NCBI RefSeq assembly: GCF_002294985.1
Contig: NZ_NSGE01000003.1
Location: 310,001 to 374,000 of the forward strand
DNA length: 64,000 nucleotides
Direction: 5' to 3'
Source: Mesorhizobium sp. WSM3862
Lineage (GTDB): Bacteria; Pseudomonadota; Alphaproteobacteria; Rhizobiales; Rhizobiaceae
A program made the translations under genes and the position numbers. Of this stretch, positions 48,651-59,198 are shown one piece after another (position 1 is the first letter of the stretch; every line of letters starts with the position of its first letter). The notes under the pieces are model-generated. The model was not told where the DNA came from, searched no databases, and was given only the letters and a program-made list of their open reading frames with translations.

Positions 48651-49559
48651 ATGACGCTTGAATTCGACACACGCTTCGATCCTGCCTATGGCCAGGCGGT
48701 CACGGTCGCTGCGGACGTCCAGCGCGTCACAGCCCGGAACGCGAGCCCGTTCACCTTCCACGGCACCAACAGCTACCTCGTCGGCCGCGACACGCTGGCA
48801 GTGATCGATCCAGGGCCGGACGACGATGTGCACCTCGAAACACTGCTCACGGCGATCGACGGCAGGCCGGTCTGCCATATCTTCGTCAGTCATACCCACC
48901 GCGATCATTCGCCGCTCGCGGCGCGGCTGAAAGAACGCACGGGCGCTCCCGTGCTCGCCGAGGGCCCGCATCGGCCGGCGCGGCGGCTGCGCATCGGCGA
49001 GATCAATCCGCTGGATGCCAGCGCCGATTTGGGCTTCGTGCCCGACATTGCGCTGGCTGACGGCAGCCTTACCCATGGCGACGGCTGGGCGATCCGCACC
49101 GTGCTCACGCCAGGACATACCGCCAACCACGCGGCCTTTGCGCTGGAGGGCACAGGCATCCTGTTTTCGGCCGACCATGTCATGGCCTGGGCCACATCCA
49201 TCGTGGCGCCGCCCGACGGGGCGATGGCCGACTATATGAAATCGCTCGACCGGCTGATCGAGCGCGACGACCGCCTGCTGTTGCCCGGCCATGGCGGGCC
49301 GGTGACCGCGCCGCGCAGCTTCATGCGCGGGCTGAAGATGCATCGCAAGATGCGCGAGCAGGCGATCCTGGAACGCATCCTGAGCGGCGACCGAACCATC
49401 AAGGAGATGGTCGCCGCGATCTATCGCGGCACCGACCAGCGGCTGCACGGCGCAGCCGGCCTTTCGGTTCTCGCGCATCTCGAGGACCTGGTGGCCCGCG
49501 GTCTCGTCGCCAGCGAAGGCGACCCGGCGATCGACGGCATTTTCAGGCCTGCCGGTTGA
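48651..49559 (+). CDS. MBL-fold metallohydrolase (LACTB2-like)
   Basis: 302-residue metallo-beta-lactamase-fold protein. The metal motif SHTHRDHSPLAARL, the later TPGHTANHAAF and FSADHVMAW with metal-binding His/Asp, and LLPGHGGPV are in order. A C-terminal winged-helix-like segment (MREQAILERILSGDRTIKEMV...) is typical of the LACTB2/endoribonuclease-like group. Cytosolic. It may act as a nuclease or a thioester/glyoxalase-type hydrolase; the exact substrate is not evident. Divergent from bioY; ends two bases before the convergent DUF1499 gene. Confidence 0.85.
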   Translation: MTLEFDTRFDPAYGQAVTVAADVQRVTARNASPFTFHGTNSYLVGRDTLAVIDPGPDDDVHLETLLTAIDGRPVCHIFVSHTHRDHSPLAARLKERTGAPVLAEGPHRPARRLRIGEINPLDASADLGFVPDIALADGSLTHGDGWAIRTVLTPGHTANHAAFALEGTGILFSADHVMAWATSIVAPPDGAMADYMKSLDRLIERDDRLLLPGHGGPVTAPRSFMRGLKMHRKMREQAILERILSGDRTIKEMVAAIYRGTDQRLHGAAGLSVLAHLEDLVARGLVASEGDPAIDGIFRPAG

Positions 49560-49560
49560 C

Positions 49561-50373
49561 TCACTCGGCCGGCGCCGCGCCGACCTGGCCGGCGACCTCC
49601 TGATCGAGCTCGGCGAGGAAATCGGTGATACGGGCGGCATTGTCGCCCAAGTCATGACGCCCGTAGCGCGAGGCCGAACGCATGTCGACGACGACCGAAT
49701 CGCCGTCGTCGGCGACGCGGATGGCCACATCTGCCGGCAGACCGAGCACGAAGCCTCTCGCGACCGCGGTGATCGTCGCCTCGCTCTGGCTGTTGATGTC
49801 GGGATAGGGCGCGGTCAGCTGCCAGTCCCGCCGGTCGAGCACGGTCTCGACAGCATCGACCACGGTTTCGAAGGGCAGGTTGTAGCTGCGCCCGCTAACC
49901 AGCGGATATGCTTCCGCCTGCAGGCTCTGCTCGCCGGGCGTCGGCGGCGACAGCGCGTTCATGTCGCTTGTCCGGTCGCTGGTGTCGAGCGCCGGCGGGT
50001 CGTCGACGTCGGTCGAAATGTCGCGCAGCGGCGGATAGACGGTCGCCCAGTAGGCGGCGATGCCGAAAGGCGCAAGCACCAGCACTGCCAGCAGGGCGCC
50101 GACGCTGAGATCGCGGCCGCCGCGGTCGCCGAAATTCCACAGCCTCGACAGTGCAAGCCCGGCGAGCAGCAGCGCGAGCGCCGCAAGCAGCGCAACGAGC
50201 GCCAGCACCCACAGGAAAGGCGGGGTGTCGACAAGGTCGAGCCGGTAGCCGGCAACGACGGTCAGCAAAAGGACGAGCGAGAATGCCCCGATCCGCCGCG
50301 ACCAGCCGGCCGCCCTCGACGTCTGCCGTTCAGGAATTGTAGCCATCGTCTGCCGCATTACCCCAGTCCGCAT
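49561..50373 (-). CDS. DUF1499 membrane protein
   Basis: About 270 residues. Three hydrophobic segments (near 28-45, 52-80 and 90-112) precede a soluble domain (about 150-260) with [20 protein letters not shown] and [20 protein letters not shown], characteristic of DUF1499. The SRxGxxDxGxNxxRI segment is the most conserved part of this family. Function is unknown. Starts at 50373, 50358 or 50346 are all possible. It lies downstream of the acyl-CoA ligase gene on the same strand. Confidence 0.8.
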   Translation of the reverse strand: MRTGVMRQTMATIPERQTSRAAGWSRRIGAFSLVLLLTVVAGYRLDLVDTPPFLWVLALVALLAALALLLAGLALSRLWNFGDRGGRDLSVGALLAVLVLAPFGIAAYWATVYPPLRDISTDVDDPPALDTSDRTSDMNALSPPTPGEQSLQAEAYPLVSGRSYNLPFETVVDAVETVLDRRDWQLTAPYPDINSQSEATITAVARGFVLGLPADVAIRVADDGDSVVVDMRSASRYGRHDLGDNAARITDFLAELDQEVAGQVGAAPAE

Positions 50374-50425
50374 CGAGACTTAGAGCTTTTTGCGCCGGCC
50401 TTGAAGCCGAAAGATTTAACAATCC

Positions 50426-52054
<1,629 letters not shown>

Positions 52055-52249
52055 CTCGGCTCCTCCCCTTTTTCGCGCTTTCGCGTCATTGTTTCACGCA
52101 TTGTGGAATGATCCGGCGGATTGTCCAGCCACCATAAGTCCAAGGCGGTCGGATGGGCGGATGACCCGTGAAACCCGCCATAATCCGGCCATCGTCGCCG
52201 TTAAGATTCATTAATGGGCTGGGTGAGATTGGCGAATGGAGAGATTCGC

Positions 52250-52606
52250 ATGGACGTGCAGCTCGATGAAAAAGCCCTCGAAAGCACGCTTGCCGAAAGT
52301 CTGGACGATCTGACGCCGGACTCCAAAACCGTTTCCGACGATGAATTTGCCGAAGTCGTCGGCGGCGCGCTGGAGGCCGTCGGCGGAACGCTGCTGTTCA
52401 AGATGTGCGTCGAGAATGACGGCGAAGGCCAGCATGTCGCTGCCGCAAGCGTCGGCGACGGCGGCAACCGCCAGTTCCTGCTGCTCACGCTGCCGACCGC
52501 CGGCGGCGCGCTGAAGGTCGAGACAGCGGCGAGAAGCAGCAATCCGGTCGCCGGCATCGCTGCCGCCTATGCCGGCCTCATGGACGCATTCAAGGCCGCC
52601 GCCTGA
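52250..52606 (+). CDS. Conserved-looking small protein of unknown function
   Basis: 118-residue acidic protein. GGAGAG lies eight bases before ATG 52250, and the chain has a mixed alpha/beta look with a Gly/Ala-rich C-terminus (NPVAGIAAAYAGLMDAFKAAA). No signal peptide or membrane helix. I do not recognise a family. Codon use is like the high-GC neighbours, which supports it as a real gene. It sits divergent to the acyl-CoA ligase and before the DUF427 gene. Confidence 0.65.
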   Translation: MDVQLDEKALESTLAESLDDLTPDSKTVSDDEFAEVVGGALEAVGGTLLFKMCVENDGEGQHVAAASVGDGGNRQFLLLTLPTAGGALKVETAARSSNPVAGIAAAYAGLMDAFKAAA

Positions 52607-52746
52607 CTGTCGGCGGTTAGAACATTATTTCGCTGCACGCGACGCGTCATCGCGCCGCCTTGCGCGAGGCGTCGGGCCGATCCACCTTTGACGGACGAGA
52701 GCGGTTCCGAACGGAAAAACCGCCACGCACCTTCCTCAAACTGCCG

Positions 52747-53148
52747 ATGAGACCCGTCTTGGACAAGCGTGCCAACCCCGCCCCCGGCTTTCAGCCCAAT
52801 CCCGACAAGGTGATAACGATCGAGCCTTATCGCGGCACCGTCACGGTCAGCGCCGGCGACGTCGTCATCGCCCGGTCTACCCGGGCCAGGCTCTTGTCGG
52901 AACCGCCCTACCCAGCGGTTTTTTACATCCCGTTCGACGATATCGACTTCAGCAAGCTCGCCAGGACCGAGCATTCGACGCATTGTCCCTACAAGGGCGA
53001 CGCGAGCTATTGGAGCGTGCTGCCGGCCGGCGACAGCGGCAGGGACGCGATGTGGGCCTATGAGCAACCTTTCGACGAAATGGTCGACATCCGCGATCAC
53101 GGCGCGTTCTATACGAGCAAGGTGACGGTCGAGACTAAGCCGGAGTGA
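52747..53148 (+). CDS. DUF427 domain protein
   Basis: 133-residue protein of the DUF427 family. The domain is marked by TVTVSAGDVVIARSTRARLL, PYPAVFYIPFDDI, THCPYKGDASYWSV and MWAYEQPFDEM. Structures of this family show a small beta-barrel; the molecular role is unknown. ATG 52747 (MRPVLDKRA) is preferred; a longer upstream reading adds a basic tail with no family match. Followed by 75 bases to the convergent deacetylase gene. Confidence 0.82.
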   Translation: MRPVLDKRANPAPGFQPNPDKVITIEPYRGTVTVSAGDVVIARSTRARLLSEPPYPAVFYIPFDDIDFSKLARTEHSTHCPYKGDASYWSVLPAGDSGRDAMWAYEQPFDEMVDIRDHGAFYTSKVTVETKPE

Positions 53149-53223
53149 TAGACTGCGGCGGAAAGCATCGCGGATCTCCGAGGTCGCTGAGCCTCCCAAC
53201 CGTCGTCATCAACCCCCCGCGGA

Positions 53224-53970
53224 TCAATCCGTGGTGCCGTCGTTGCCGACGTCGTCGGCATCGTCCAGCCGAACGAAGGTCAGGCCCTTCTGCTTCAGGG
53301 CGAGCAGGCCCTGGACGACACCCTCGCCCGCGGCATGGGTCGGCTGGTTGATGTGAGCGATGATGACGTCGCCATCCTTGGCTGCGGCGATGCGCCGGGC
53401 GGTTTCCTTGGCGCCGAGCAGTGAGCCGCCGTCGCCATTGACGGAAAAGCCCGCGACCTTGAAGCCCAGCTTGCGGATCATGGCGATCGCCGACGGGCTG
53501 TATTCGGCGGTGGCGCCGCGAAACCATTTCGGCGGCGGGCCGCCGGCGCTCGCAAGCGCCGCGGCACCCGACTCGACCTCGGCCTGAACGGCATCTGGAC
53601 TGCCGGCACTGCTGATGCCGTAGATCTTGCGGGGCGTGTCGACCGCCGGAATGTGGCGGCCACCGTGGTTTTCCAGTTCGAACAGATCAGGATGCGCGCG
53701 CATGATCCCGACAGCGGCGGCGTTGCGCTTCAGCCAGATGCCGGTGACGAAGATAGTCGCGGGAATTTTGTTTTCTACCAGGGCCGAAAGAATGCGCGTA
53801 TCGGTCTTCCCGCCGCAGGCGTCCAGCGTGAGCGCGACACGGCCACCGCCGCCTTGCGGCGTCAGATGCAACGTCGGTTCGACCAGCGTCCCGGCATTGC
53901 CAGCCGAGACCACGACAAGCGATAGCGCGATCGCGCAAAGAGATTTTTGAAGCAAACCCGTCATTCCCAT
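53224..53970 (-). CDS. Exported polysaccharide deacetylase-like protein (NodB fold)
   Basis: 248 residues. A signal peptide is present (LLQKSLCAIALSLVVVSAGNAG). The NodB-homology domain shows VALTLDACGGKTD with the metal/catalytic Asp, ELENHGGRH with metal-binding His residues, and WFRGATAEYSP. The late DVIIAHINQPTHAAGEGV is also in place. It probably acts in the periplasm on N- or O-acetyl groups of a glycan. The substrate is unknown; peptidoglycan or surface polysaccharide are both reasonable. Confidence 0.85.
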   Translation of the reverse strand: MGMTGLLQKSLCAIALSLVVVSAGNAGTLVEPTLHLTPQGGGGRVALTLDACGGKTDTRILSALVENKIPATIFVTGIWLKRNAAAVGIMRAHPDLFELENHGGRHIPAVDTPRKIYGISSAGSPDAVQAEVESGAAALASAGGPPPKWFRGATAEYSPSAIAMIRKLGFKVAGFSVNGDGGSLLGAKETARRIAAAKDGDVIIAHINQPTHAAGEGVVQGLLALKQKGLTFVRLDDADDVGNDGTTD

Positions 53971-54122
53971 GCCCGGCCCGTCAAGCCGCTCAACCGCAAG
54001 ATGGCGTCAACAAGACGCGCATCTAGGCGAAAATCGGAACGGTTCGCATCCGAAAAGCCACCGCGCGACAATTTGCATGGAGAGTAGCTGCAAAAGCTCA
54101 ACACGCCTTTAGCAGACTTGAG

Positions 54123-55226
54123 CTAGACCGCCTGCTCAAGCGCCACGTCGGTACGCGCCAAAAGTTCGCGCACCGCCTCGACCACGGAATCCACTTCAAG
54201 GCGCCAGACACAGCATGCCTTGCTCGAATCGGTCCGACGGCACAGGTCGCCGCCGACGCAATCGCAGGGCATGGAGGGGCGCAACGAGATGCTGGGGACG
54301 CCGACCGGGCCCCATCGAACCGGATTGGTCCGGCCGAACAGACCGACGACCGGAGTGCCGGCTGCGGCCGCCATATGCATCGGGCCGCTCTCATTGCCGA
54401 GGAATAACCTGGCCTCCTTGAGCAGCGCCAGCAACGTTTCGAGCGAGAGCGTGCCGACCAGATTGACGACCGGCGTTTTCGCTGCCGCCATGATCTTGTC
54501 CGCCGCCTCGTGCTCATCAGGGCCGCCGATCAGCACAGCGTCCAGGCCAGTTTCGGACGATATCCGTTCGATCGCGGCCGCAAAGCGCTCCGGCTGCCAG
54601 CGACGCCCGATAAAGCTCGCCCCCGCATGCACCGCCACGAAGGCATTTGGCCGCAAATGATGCTTGCTCAGCAAGGCGAGCGCTTGCGTCGTTTCGAAGG
54701 GCAGCGGGCGGATGGCCGGTGCCCTGACGCGCAGGTCGACGCCGAGCACCTCGAGCGGCGACAAATAGCGGAAGAGATAATGCTTTTCGCCGAATCCGTA
54801 CGGCTTCATCCTGACATTGGCAGGCTGGCGCTCAAGCCAGCGCAGAGGTCGCTCCGTCGGATAGTGGCCGACACGAATCGGGGCACGGACCAATCCGGAC
54901 ACCAGCCGCGAAGTCTTGGAATCGGTGATGTCGATGACCATGTCGAAGCGGTGCCGCCGCAAAGTTCGCACAACCCGGACAAGCTCGCGCCCGCGCTGGA
55001 GCGGCGTGCCGCGCATGCCGGCACGGCTAAACGAAACGACCTCCGCTGCGATCCCATGCGCTGTTAGAAATCCAGCAAACCTGGCATCGCACAGGAACAC
55101 GACCTTCACACCTGGATATTCGAGCTGAAGGTTCTTCGCCAAGGCAGAGGCAAGCACGATGTCGCCTATGAACTTGGTCTGCATGATCAGGATCGATCGG
55201 AAAGAGGTGGGGGAAATCTGCAACAT
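54123..55226 (-). CDS. GT9 heptosyltransferase-like glycosyltransferase
   Basis: About 367 residues. The N-terminal ILIMQTKFIGDIVLASALAKNL and the C-terminal GGPDEHEAADKI, GTLSLETLLALLKEARLFLGNESGPMHMAAAAG and GLFGRTNPVRWGP motifs define the ADP-heptose:LPS heptosyltransferase family. A late Cys-rich stretch (MPCDCVGGDLCRR) may bind metal. Start ATG 55226 is taken because the longer frame upstream would overlap ppdK. It probably works on the LPS core at the cytosolic face. Confidence 0.85.
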   Translation of the reverse strand: MLQISPTSFRSILIMQTKFIGDIVLASALAKNLQLEYPGVKVVFLCDARFAGFLTAHGIAAEVVSFSRAGMRGTPLQRGRELVRVVRTLRRHRFDMVIDITDSKTSRLVSGLVRAPIRVGHYPTERPLRWLERQPANVRMKPYGFGEKHYLFRYLSPLEVLGVDLRVRAPAIRPLPFETTQALALLSKHHLRPNAFVAVHAGASFIGRRWQPERFAAAIERISSETGLDAVLIGGPDEHEAADKIMAAAKTPVVNLVGTLSLETLLALLKEARLFLGNESGPMHMAAAAGTPVVGLFGRTNPVRWGPVGVPSISLRPSMPCDCVGGDLCRRTDSSKACCVWRLEVDSVVEAVRELLARTDVALEQAV

Positions 55227-55337
55227 CTGTTTCACGCCCCGAGTAATTCGGAACCAGAAACTGCCCAGGAACGATGTCGAGATTGAGAACCAGCGCGCGC
55301 ACGTTCGCGTGAGTTTCCATACGAAATCGTAAGATGG

Positions 55338-55358
55338 AGCGCGCCGTTCAGGCGCGCT
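55338..55358. terminator. GC-rich hairpin at the ppdK 3' end
   Basis: AGCGCGCC and GGCGCGCT form an 8-bp stem around a five-base loop that contains the ppdK stop codon (minus strand). On the minus strand it is followed by CCATCTT, which is not a strong U-tract; on the plus strand it is followed by TTGCTCTT. It may slow ribosomes or block exonucleases rather than terminate. Confidence 0.4.
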
Positions 55359-58032
55359 TTGCTCTTCCCTTCGCGGCCTCCACGGCCGCCTGGGCCGCAG
55401 CCAGCCGGGCAATCGGTACACGGTAAGGCGAGCATGACACATAGTCGAGGCCGACCTCTTCGCAGAAGCGGATCGAGGCCGGGTCGCCGCCATGCTCGCC
55501 GCAAATGCCGAGCTTGATGTCGGGTCGTGTTCCCTTGCCCTTTTCCGCCGCAATCCGCACCAGTTCGCCGACACCGTCGATGTCCAGCGAAACGAACGGA
55601 TCCTGTTCGATGATACCTTTCTGCCGGTAGGTTTCAAGGAAGGAGGCCGCATCGTCGCGCGAGATGCCGAAAGTCGTCTGGGTCAGATCGTTGGTGCCGA
55701 AGGAGAAGAACTCGGCCGCTTCGGCAATGACATGGGCGCGGATGGCTGCGCGCGGCAGCTCGATCATGGTGCCGGTAAGATAGTCGATCTTGGTGCCGGT
55801 CTCCTGCATGACGCTTTGCGCGACGGCATCGATGCGCGCCTTGACGTATTGCAGCTCCTTCACGAGGCCGACCAGCGGCACCATGATTTCGGGCACCACC
55901 AGCGCGCCGGCCTTGTGGCCGGCCTCGACCGCCGCCTCGAAAATGGCGCGCGCCTGCGTCTCGGCGATCTCGGGATAGGAGACCGCCAGACGGCAGCCGC
56001 GATGCCCGAGCATCGGATTGAACTCATGCAGCGCCTCGGTACGCTGCCTAAGCTTGTCCGCCGGCACATTCATGGCGGTCGCGACCTCGGCGAGCTCGGC
56101 GTCGGTCTTGGGCAGGAATTCGTGCAACGGCGGGTCAAGCAGCCGGATCGTCACCGGCAAGCCCGCCATGATCTCGAACAGCTCGAGGAAATCCGAACGC
56201 TGCATCGGCAGAAGCTTGTCGAGCGCCGAGCGCCTGTCCTTCTCGGTGTCGGCCAGGATCATCTCGCGCATGGCGATAATGCGGTCACCTTCGAAGAACA
56301 TGTGCTCGGTGCGGCAAAGGCCAATGCCTTCGGCGCCGAAGGAGCGCGCCATGCGCGCGTCGAGCGGCGTCTCGGCATTGGTGCGCACCTTCATGCGGCG
56401 CGCGGCATCGGCCCATTCCATGATGGCGGCGAAGTCACCGGACAGCTCCGGCTGCAGCATGGCGACGGCGCCCTTCAGCACCTGGCCGTTGCCGCCGTCG
56501 ATGGTGATGATGTCACCCTTGCGGAAGGTCTGGCCCATCGAGATCAGCGTGCCGGCCTTGTAGTCGACTCGCAGCGAGCCGGCGCCCGAGACGCAGGGCT
56601 TGCCCATGCCGCGCGCCACCACGGCGGCATGACTGGTCATGCCGCCGCGCGTGGTGAGGATGCCTTCGGCGGCATGCATGCCGTGGATGTCCTCCGGGCT
56701 GGTCTCGACGCGCACGAGAATGACCTTGCGGCCTTGCGCCTTGGCATCCTCGGCCTCACCGGAGGAGAAGACGATCTCGCCGGTGGCAGCACCCGGCGAG
56801 GCCGGCAGGCCGACGCCGATGACGTCGCGCGCCGCCTTGGGATCGATGGTCGGATGCAGGAGCTGGTCGAGCGAGGCCGGATCGATGCGGGCAACCGCCT
56901 CCTCTTTCGTGATCAGCCCGTCTTTCGCCATCTCGACGGCAATCCTGAGCGCCGCCTTGGCGGTACGCTTGCCGGAGCGGGTCTGCAGCATCCACAATTT
57001 GCCGCGCTCGATGGTGAATTCGAGGTCTTGCATGTCGCGGTAATGCTTCTCCAGCCGGTCGGAAATATCGACGAAGGACTGGAAAGCTTCCGGCATCAGT
57101 TTCTGCAGCGAGGGCTTGTCAGAGCCCGCAGCGATGCGCGCGGCCTCGGTTATGTTCTGCGGCGTGCGGATGCCGGCCACCACGTCCTCGCCCTGCGCAT
57201 TGACCAGGAATTCGCCATAGAGCTGCTTTTCGCCGGTCGAGGGATTGCGGGTGAAGGCAACGCCGGTGGCGGAGGTGTCGCCCATATTGCCGAACACCAT
57301 GGCCTGGACGTTGACCGCCGTGCCCCAGCTTTCCGGGATGTCGTGCAGGCGACGGTAGGTGATGGCGCGGTTGTTCATCCAGCTCGAAAACACGGCGCCG
57401 ATGGCGCCCCAGAGCTGCTCGCGCGGGTCCTGCGGGAACGGCTTGCCGAGCTCCTCCTCGACCTTGGCCTTGTAGAGCGCGATCACACCCTGCCATTCGA
57501 TGGCCGTCAGTTCGGTGTCGAGCTCATGGCCGAGGCTCGCCTTCTGGTCCTCGAGAATTTCCTCGAAAACCTCGTGATCGAGGCCCATGACGACGTCGGA
57601 ATACATCTGGATGAAGCGGCGGTAACTGTCATAGGCAAAGCGGGCATCGCCGGAATCGGCGGCAAGCGCCTCGACCGTCTCGTCGTTGAGGCCGAGATTG
57701 AGCACGGTATCCATCATGCCTGGCATCGAAGCGCGGGCGCCGGAGCGCACCGAGACCAGAAGCAGCTTCGACGGATCGCCGAAATTGCGGCCGGTGAGCC
57801 TGCCGATATGGTTGAGCGCCGCCAGGACATCCGCTTCAAGCGATGTCGGATAGGTGCGGCCGTTGGCGTAATAGGCATTGCAGACTTCAGTGGTGATGGT
57901 GAAGCCCGGCGGCACCGGCAGGCCGAGGCTGCACATCTCGGCAAGGTTGGCGCCCTTGCCGCCGAGCAGGTTGCGATCACCGGCTCGGCCTTCAGCGGCA
58001 CCGTCGCCGAAGGTGTAAACCCACTTGGTCAT
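55348..58032 (-). CDS. ppdK: Pyruvate, phosphate dikinase
   Basis: 894-residue enzyme that interconverts pyruvate and phosphoenolpyruvate using ATP and phosphate. The N-terminal ATP-grasp part starts KWVYTFGDGAAEGRAGDRNLLGGKGANLAEM. The swivelling His domain carries GGMTSHAAVVARGMGKPCVSG, and the PEP-binding barrel ends with FSFGTNDLTQTTFG and LGICGEHGGDP. All are intact and the length is normal. ATG 58032 is the family start. In rhizobia it supports gluconeogenesis or PEP supply from C4 acids. It appears to be monocistronic or a short unit with the GT9 gene. Confidence 0.96.
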   Translation of the reverse strand: MTKWVYTFGDGAAEGRAGDRNLLGGKGANLAEMCSLGLPVPPGFTITTEVCNAYYANGRTYPTSLEADVLAALNHIGRLTGRNFGDPSKLLLVSVRSGARASMPGMMDTVLNLGLNDETVEALAADSGDARFAYDSYRRFIQMYSDVVMGLDHEVFEEILEDQKASLGHELDTELTAIEWQGVIALYKAKVEEELGKPFPQDPREQLWGAIGAVFSSWMNNRAITYRRLHDIPESWGTAVNVQAMVFGNMGDTSATGVAFTRNPSTGEKQLYGEFLVNAQGEDVVAGIRTPQNITEAARIAAGSDKPSLQKLMPEAFQSFVDISDRLEKHYRDMQDLEFTIERGKLWMLQTRSGKRTAKAALRIAVEMAKDGLITKEEAVARIDPASLDQLLHPTIDPKAARDVIGVGLPASPGAATGEIVFSSGEAEDAKAQGRKVILVRVETSPEDIHGMHAAEGILTTRGGMTSHAAVVARGMGKPCVSGAGSLRVDYKAGTLISMGQTFRKGDIITIDGGNGQVLKGAVAMLQPELSGDFAAIMEWADAARRMKVRTNAETPLDARMARSFGAEGIGLCRTEHMFFEGDRIIAMREMILADTEKDRRSALDKLLPMQRSDFLELFEIMAGLPVTIRLLDPPLHEFLPKTDAELAEVATAMNVPADKLRQRTEALHEFNPMLGHRGCRLAVSYPEIAETQARAIFEAAVEAGHKAGALVVPEIMVPLVGLVKELQYVKARIDAVAQSVMQETGTKIDYLTGTMIELPRAAIRAHVIAEAAEFFSFGTNDLTQTTFGISRDDAASFLETYRQKGIIEQDPFVSLDIDGVGELVRIAAEKGKGTRPDIKLGICGEHGGDPASIRFCEEVGLDYVSCSPYRVPIARLAAAQAAVEAAKGRAKRA

Positions 58033-58249
58033 GCATGCCCTCCACGTCCCTTGGAAGATAGACAACACCGGGCCAAGGCCCCGGTCCCCGCCCTTCCGAT
58101 CCGAGCGATAAGATGCTGCATTGCGAAAGGCAAGCGCCGGCAAAGCAAGCGCCGCGACTACAATCGATTAAGCAAAAGCTGCGTCAAAAAGACTTGCCGG
58201 TGTGAGTTACGCGAGATAGAACACAACAAGAACAAAGTGGAGTAGCGCG

Positions 58250-58594
58250 ATGAAACTCGAGGGAAAACTCGACTATCTGGAACTTCCGGCCACCGGCGGC
58301 ACGCTGGACAGCGTCAAATCCTTCTACAGCGCGGCGTTTTCCTGGTCTTTCACCGATTACGGGCCAACTTACTCCGCTTTTGCCGAGGGGCTCGACGGCG
58401 GCTTCCAGGCCGATGCGGGCGAAGCGCCCGCCAGACCGCTGCCCGTGCTCTATTCCGAAAACCTGGAGGAGACGCTGGAGGCCGTTGAGAATGCCGGAGG
58501 CGGCATCATCAAGCCGATCTTTTCCTTCCCAGGCGGCAGGCGGTTCCACTTCACCGACCCGGCCGGCAACGAGTTGGCCGTGTGGGGCGAATAG
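58250..58594 (+). CDS. VOC-family (glyoxalase/bleomycin-resistance fold) protein
   Basis: 114-residue protein with the two beta-alpha-beta-beta-beta units of the vicinal-oxygen-chelate fold: YLELPATGGTLDSVKSFY, then LPVLYSENLEETLEAVE and RRFHFTDPAGNELAVWGE. Family metal ligands Glu and His can be guessed but the substrate cannot. It is divergent from ppdK, with 217 bases between them. Confidence 0.82.
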   Translation: MKLEGKLDYLELPATGGTLDSVKSFYSAAFSWSFTDYGPTYSAFAEGLDGGFQADAGEAPARPLPVLYSENLEETLEAVENAGGGIIKPIFSFPGGRRFHFTDPAGNELAVWGE

Positions 58595-58765
58595 CCCGCA
58601 ATTCCGGTCGCCGGATCGATCTCCCCTCCAGATTACGCCCGAACGCGGCGGCAATCCGCCGGCGCAGACATGCGGCAAGATTACTTTGGATGTCAGCGGT
58701 CCAAGCATTGAGCTTTCGACCGGCTCGTCCTATAAGGCCGCGCGCAGCGGGCACCGCCCGGCTGC

Positions 58766-58840
58766 TGGGGCGTCGCCAAGTGGTAAGGCATCGGTTTTTG
58801 GTACCGACATTCCCAGGTTCGAATCCTGGCGCCCCAGCCA
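58766..58840 (+). tRNA. tRNA-Gln (anticodon TTG)
   Basis: A full cloverleaf can be drawn. Acceptor stem TGGGGCG pairs with CGCCCCA; the D arm is CGCCAAGTGGTAAGGC; the anticodon stem TCGGT/ACCGA encloses the loop TTTTGGT with anticodon TTG; the T arm contains GGTTCGAATCC. Discriminator G is followed by an encoded CCA (58838-58840). A T-rich run follows directly and may end transcription. It marks the switch from housekeeping genes to a catabolic cluster. Confidence 0.95.
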
Positions 58841-59198
58841 ACCATTTTTTTCTTTTATTCAATGATTTAGCTAAATCGATCAGGTCTTCGTCTAGGGCAC
58901 TCGGCTAGGGCCTTGGATGCGTGGACCGGCAGCAAGAATCTGGCGTCCGGAACTGGACTTAAGAGAAGCGGCGCCGTTTAGGACCGCTTCGAATTCACGA
59001 TAGCAGGTGCGGTATGGTGCCAAGGGCCGTAGCCCCTGTTGGCCGCTTTTCGCGATCGAGAGCACGCGGAGCAATTGTTCACGGTAGCTCAGTCAGCCGG
59101 GCTGCGAGGAAAAAAGCGTGGCCGATTGACATACCGATTGGAATTCCAATACCTATAGTATTTAAACGCCCAGTGCTGAATACCGGCGGGAGGAGCCA
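58841..59198. other. Intergenic region downstream of tRNA-Gln
   Basis: 358 bases with no gene that I can support. It begins with a T-rich run after the tRNA and ends with the promoter-like block before the next gene (59126-59163). I see no integrase gene, no direct repeat of the tRNA 3' end and no small RNA of obvious structure in it. Confidence 0.5.
59126..59163 (+). promoter_or_regulatory. Regulatory block upstream of the solute-binding-like gene
   Basis: Contains TTGACAT, CCGATTGGA, the palindrome ATTGGAATTCCAAT (59137-59150) and the operator-like AATAC-N5-GTATT (59148-59162). A nearly identical block lies at 63865-63903. The spacing between TTGACA and TATAGT (22 bases) is too long for a normal sigma-70 pair, so the block may be a regulator site and not a simple promoter. 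Confidence 0.55.

Noticed and set aside
55492..58245. 917-residue open frame on the plus strand opposite ppdK
   Set aside because: It is the antisense shadow of a highly conserved, motif-complete PpdK. The translation is rich in His/Arg/Gly/Asp with no family motif, as expected for the complement of high-GC codons.
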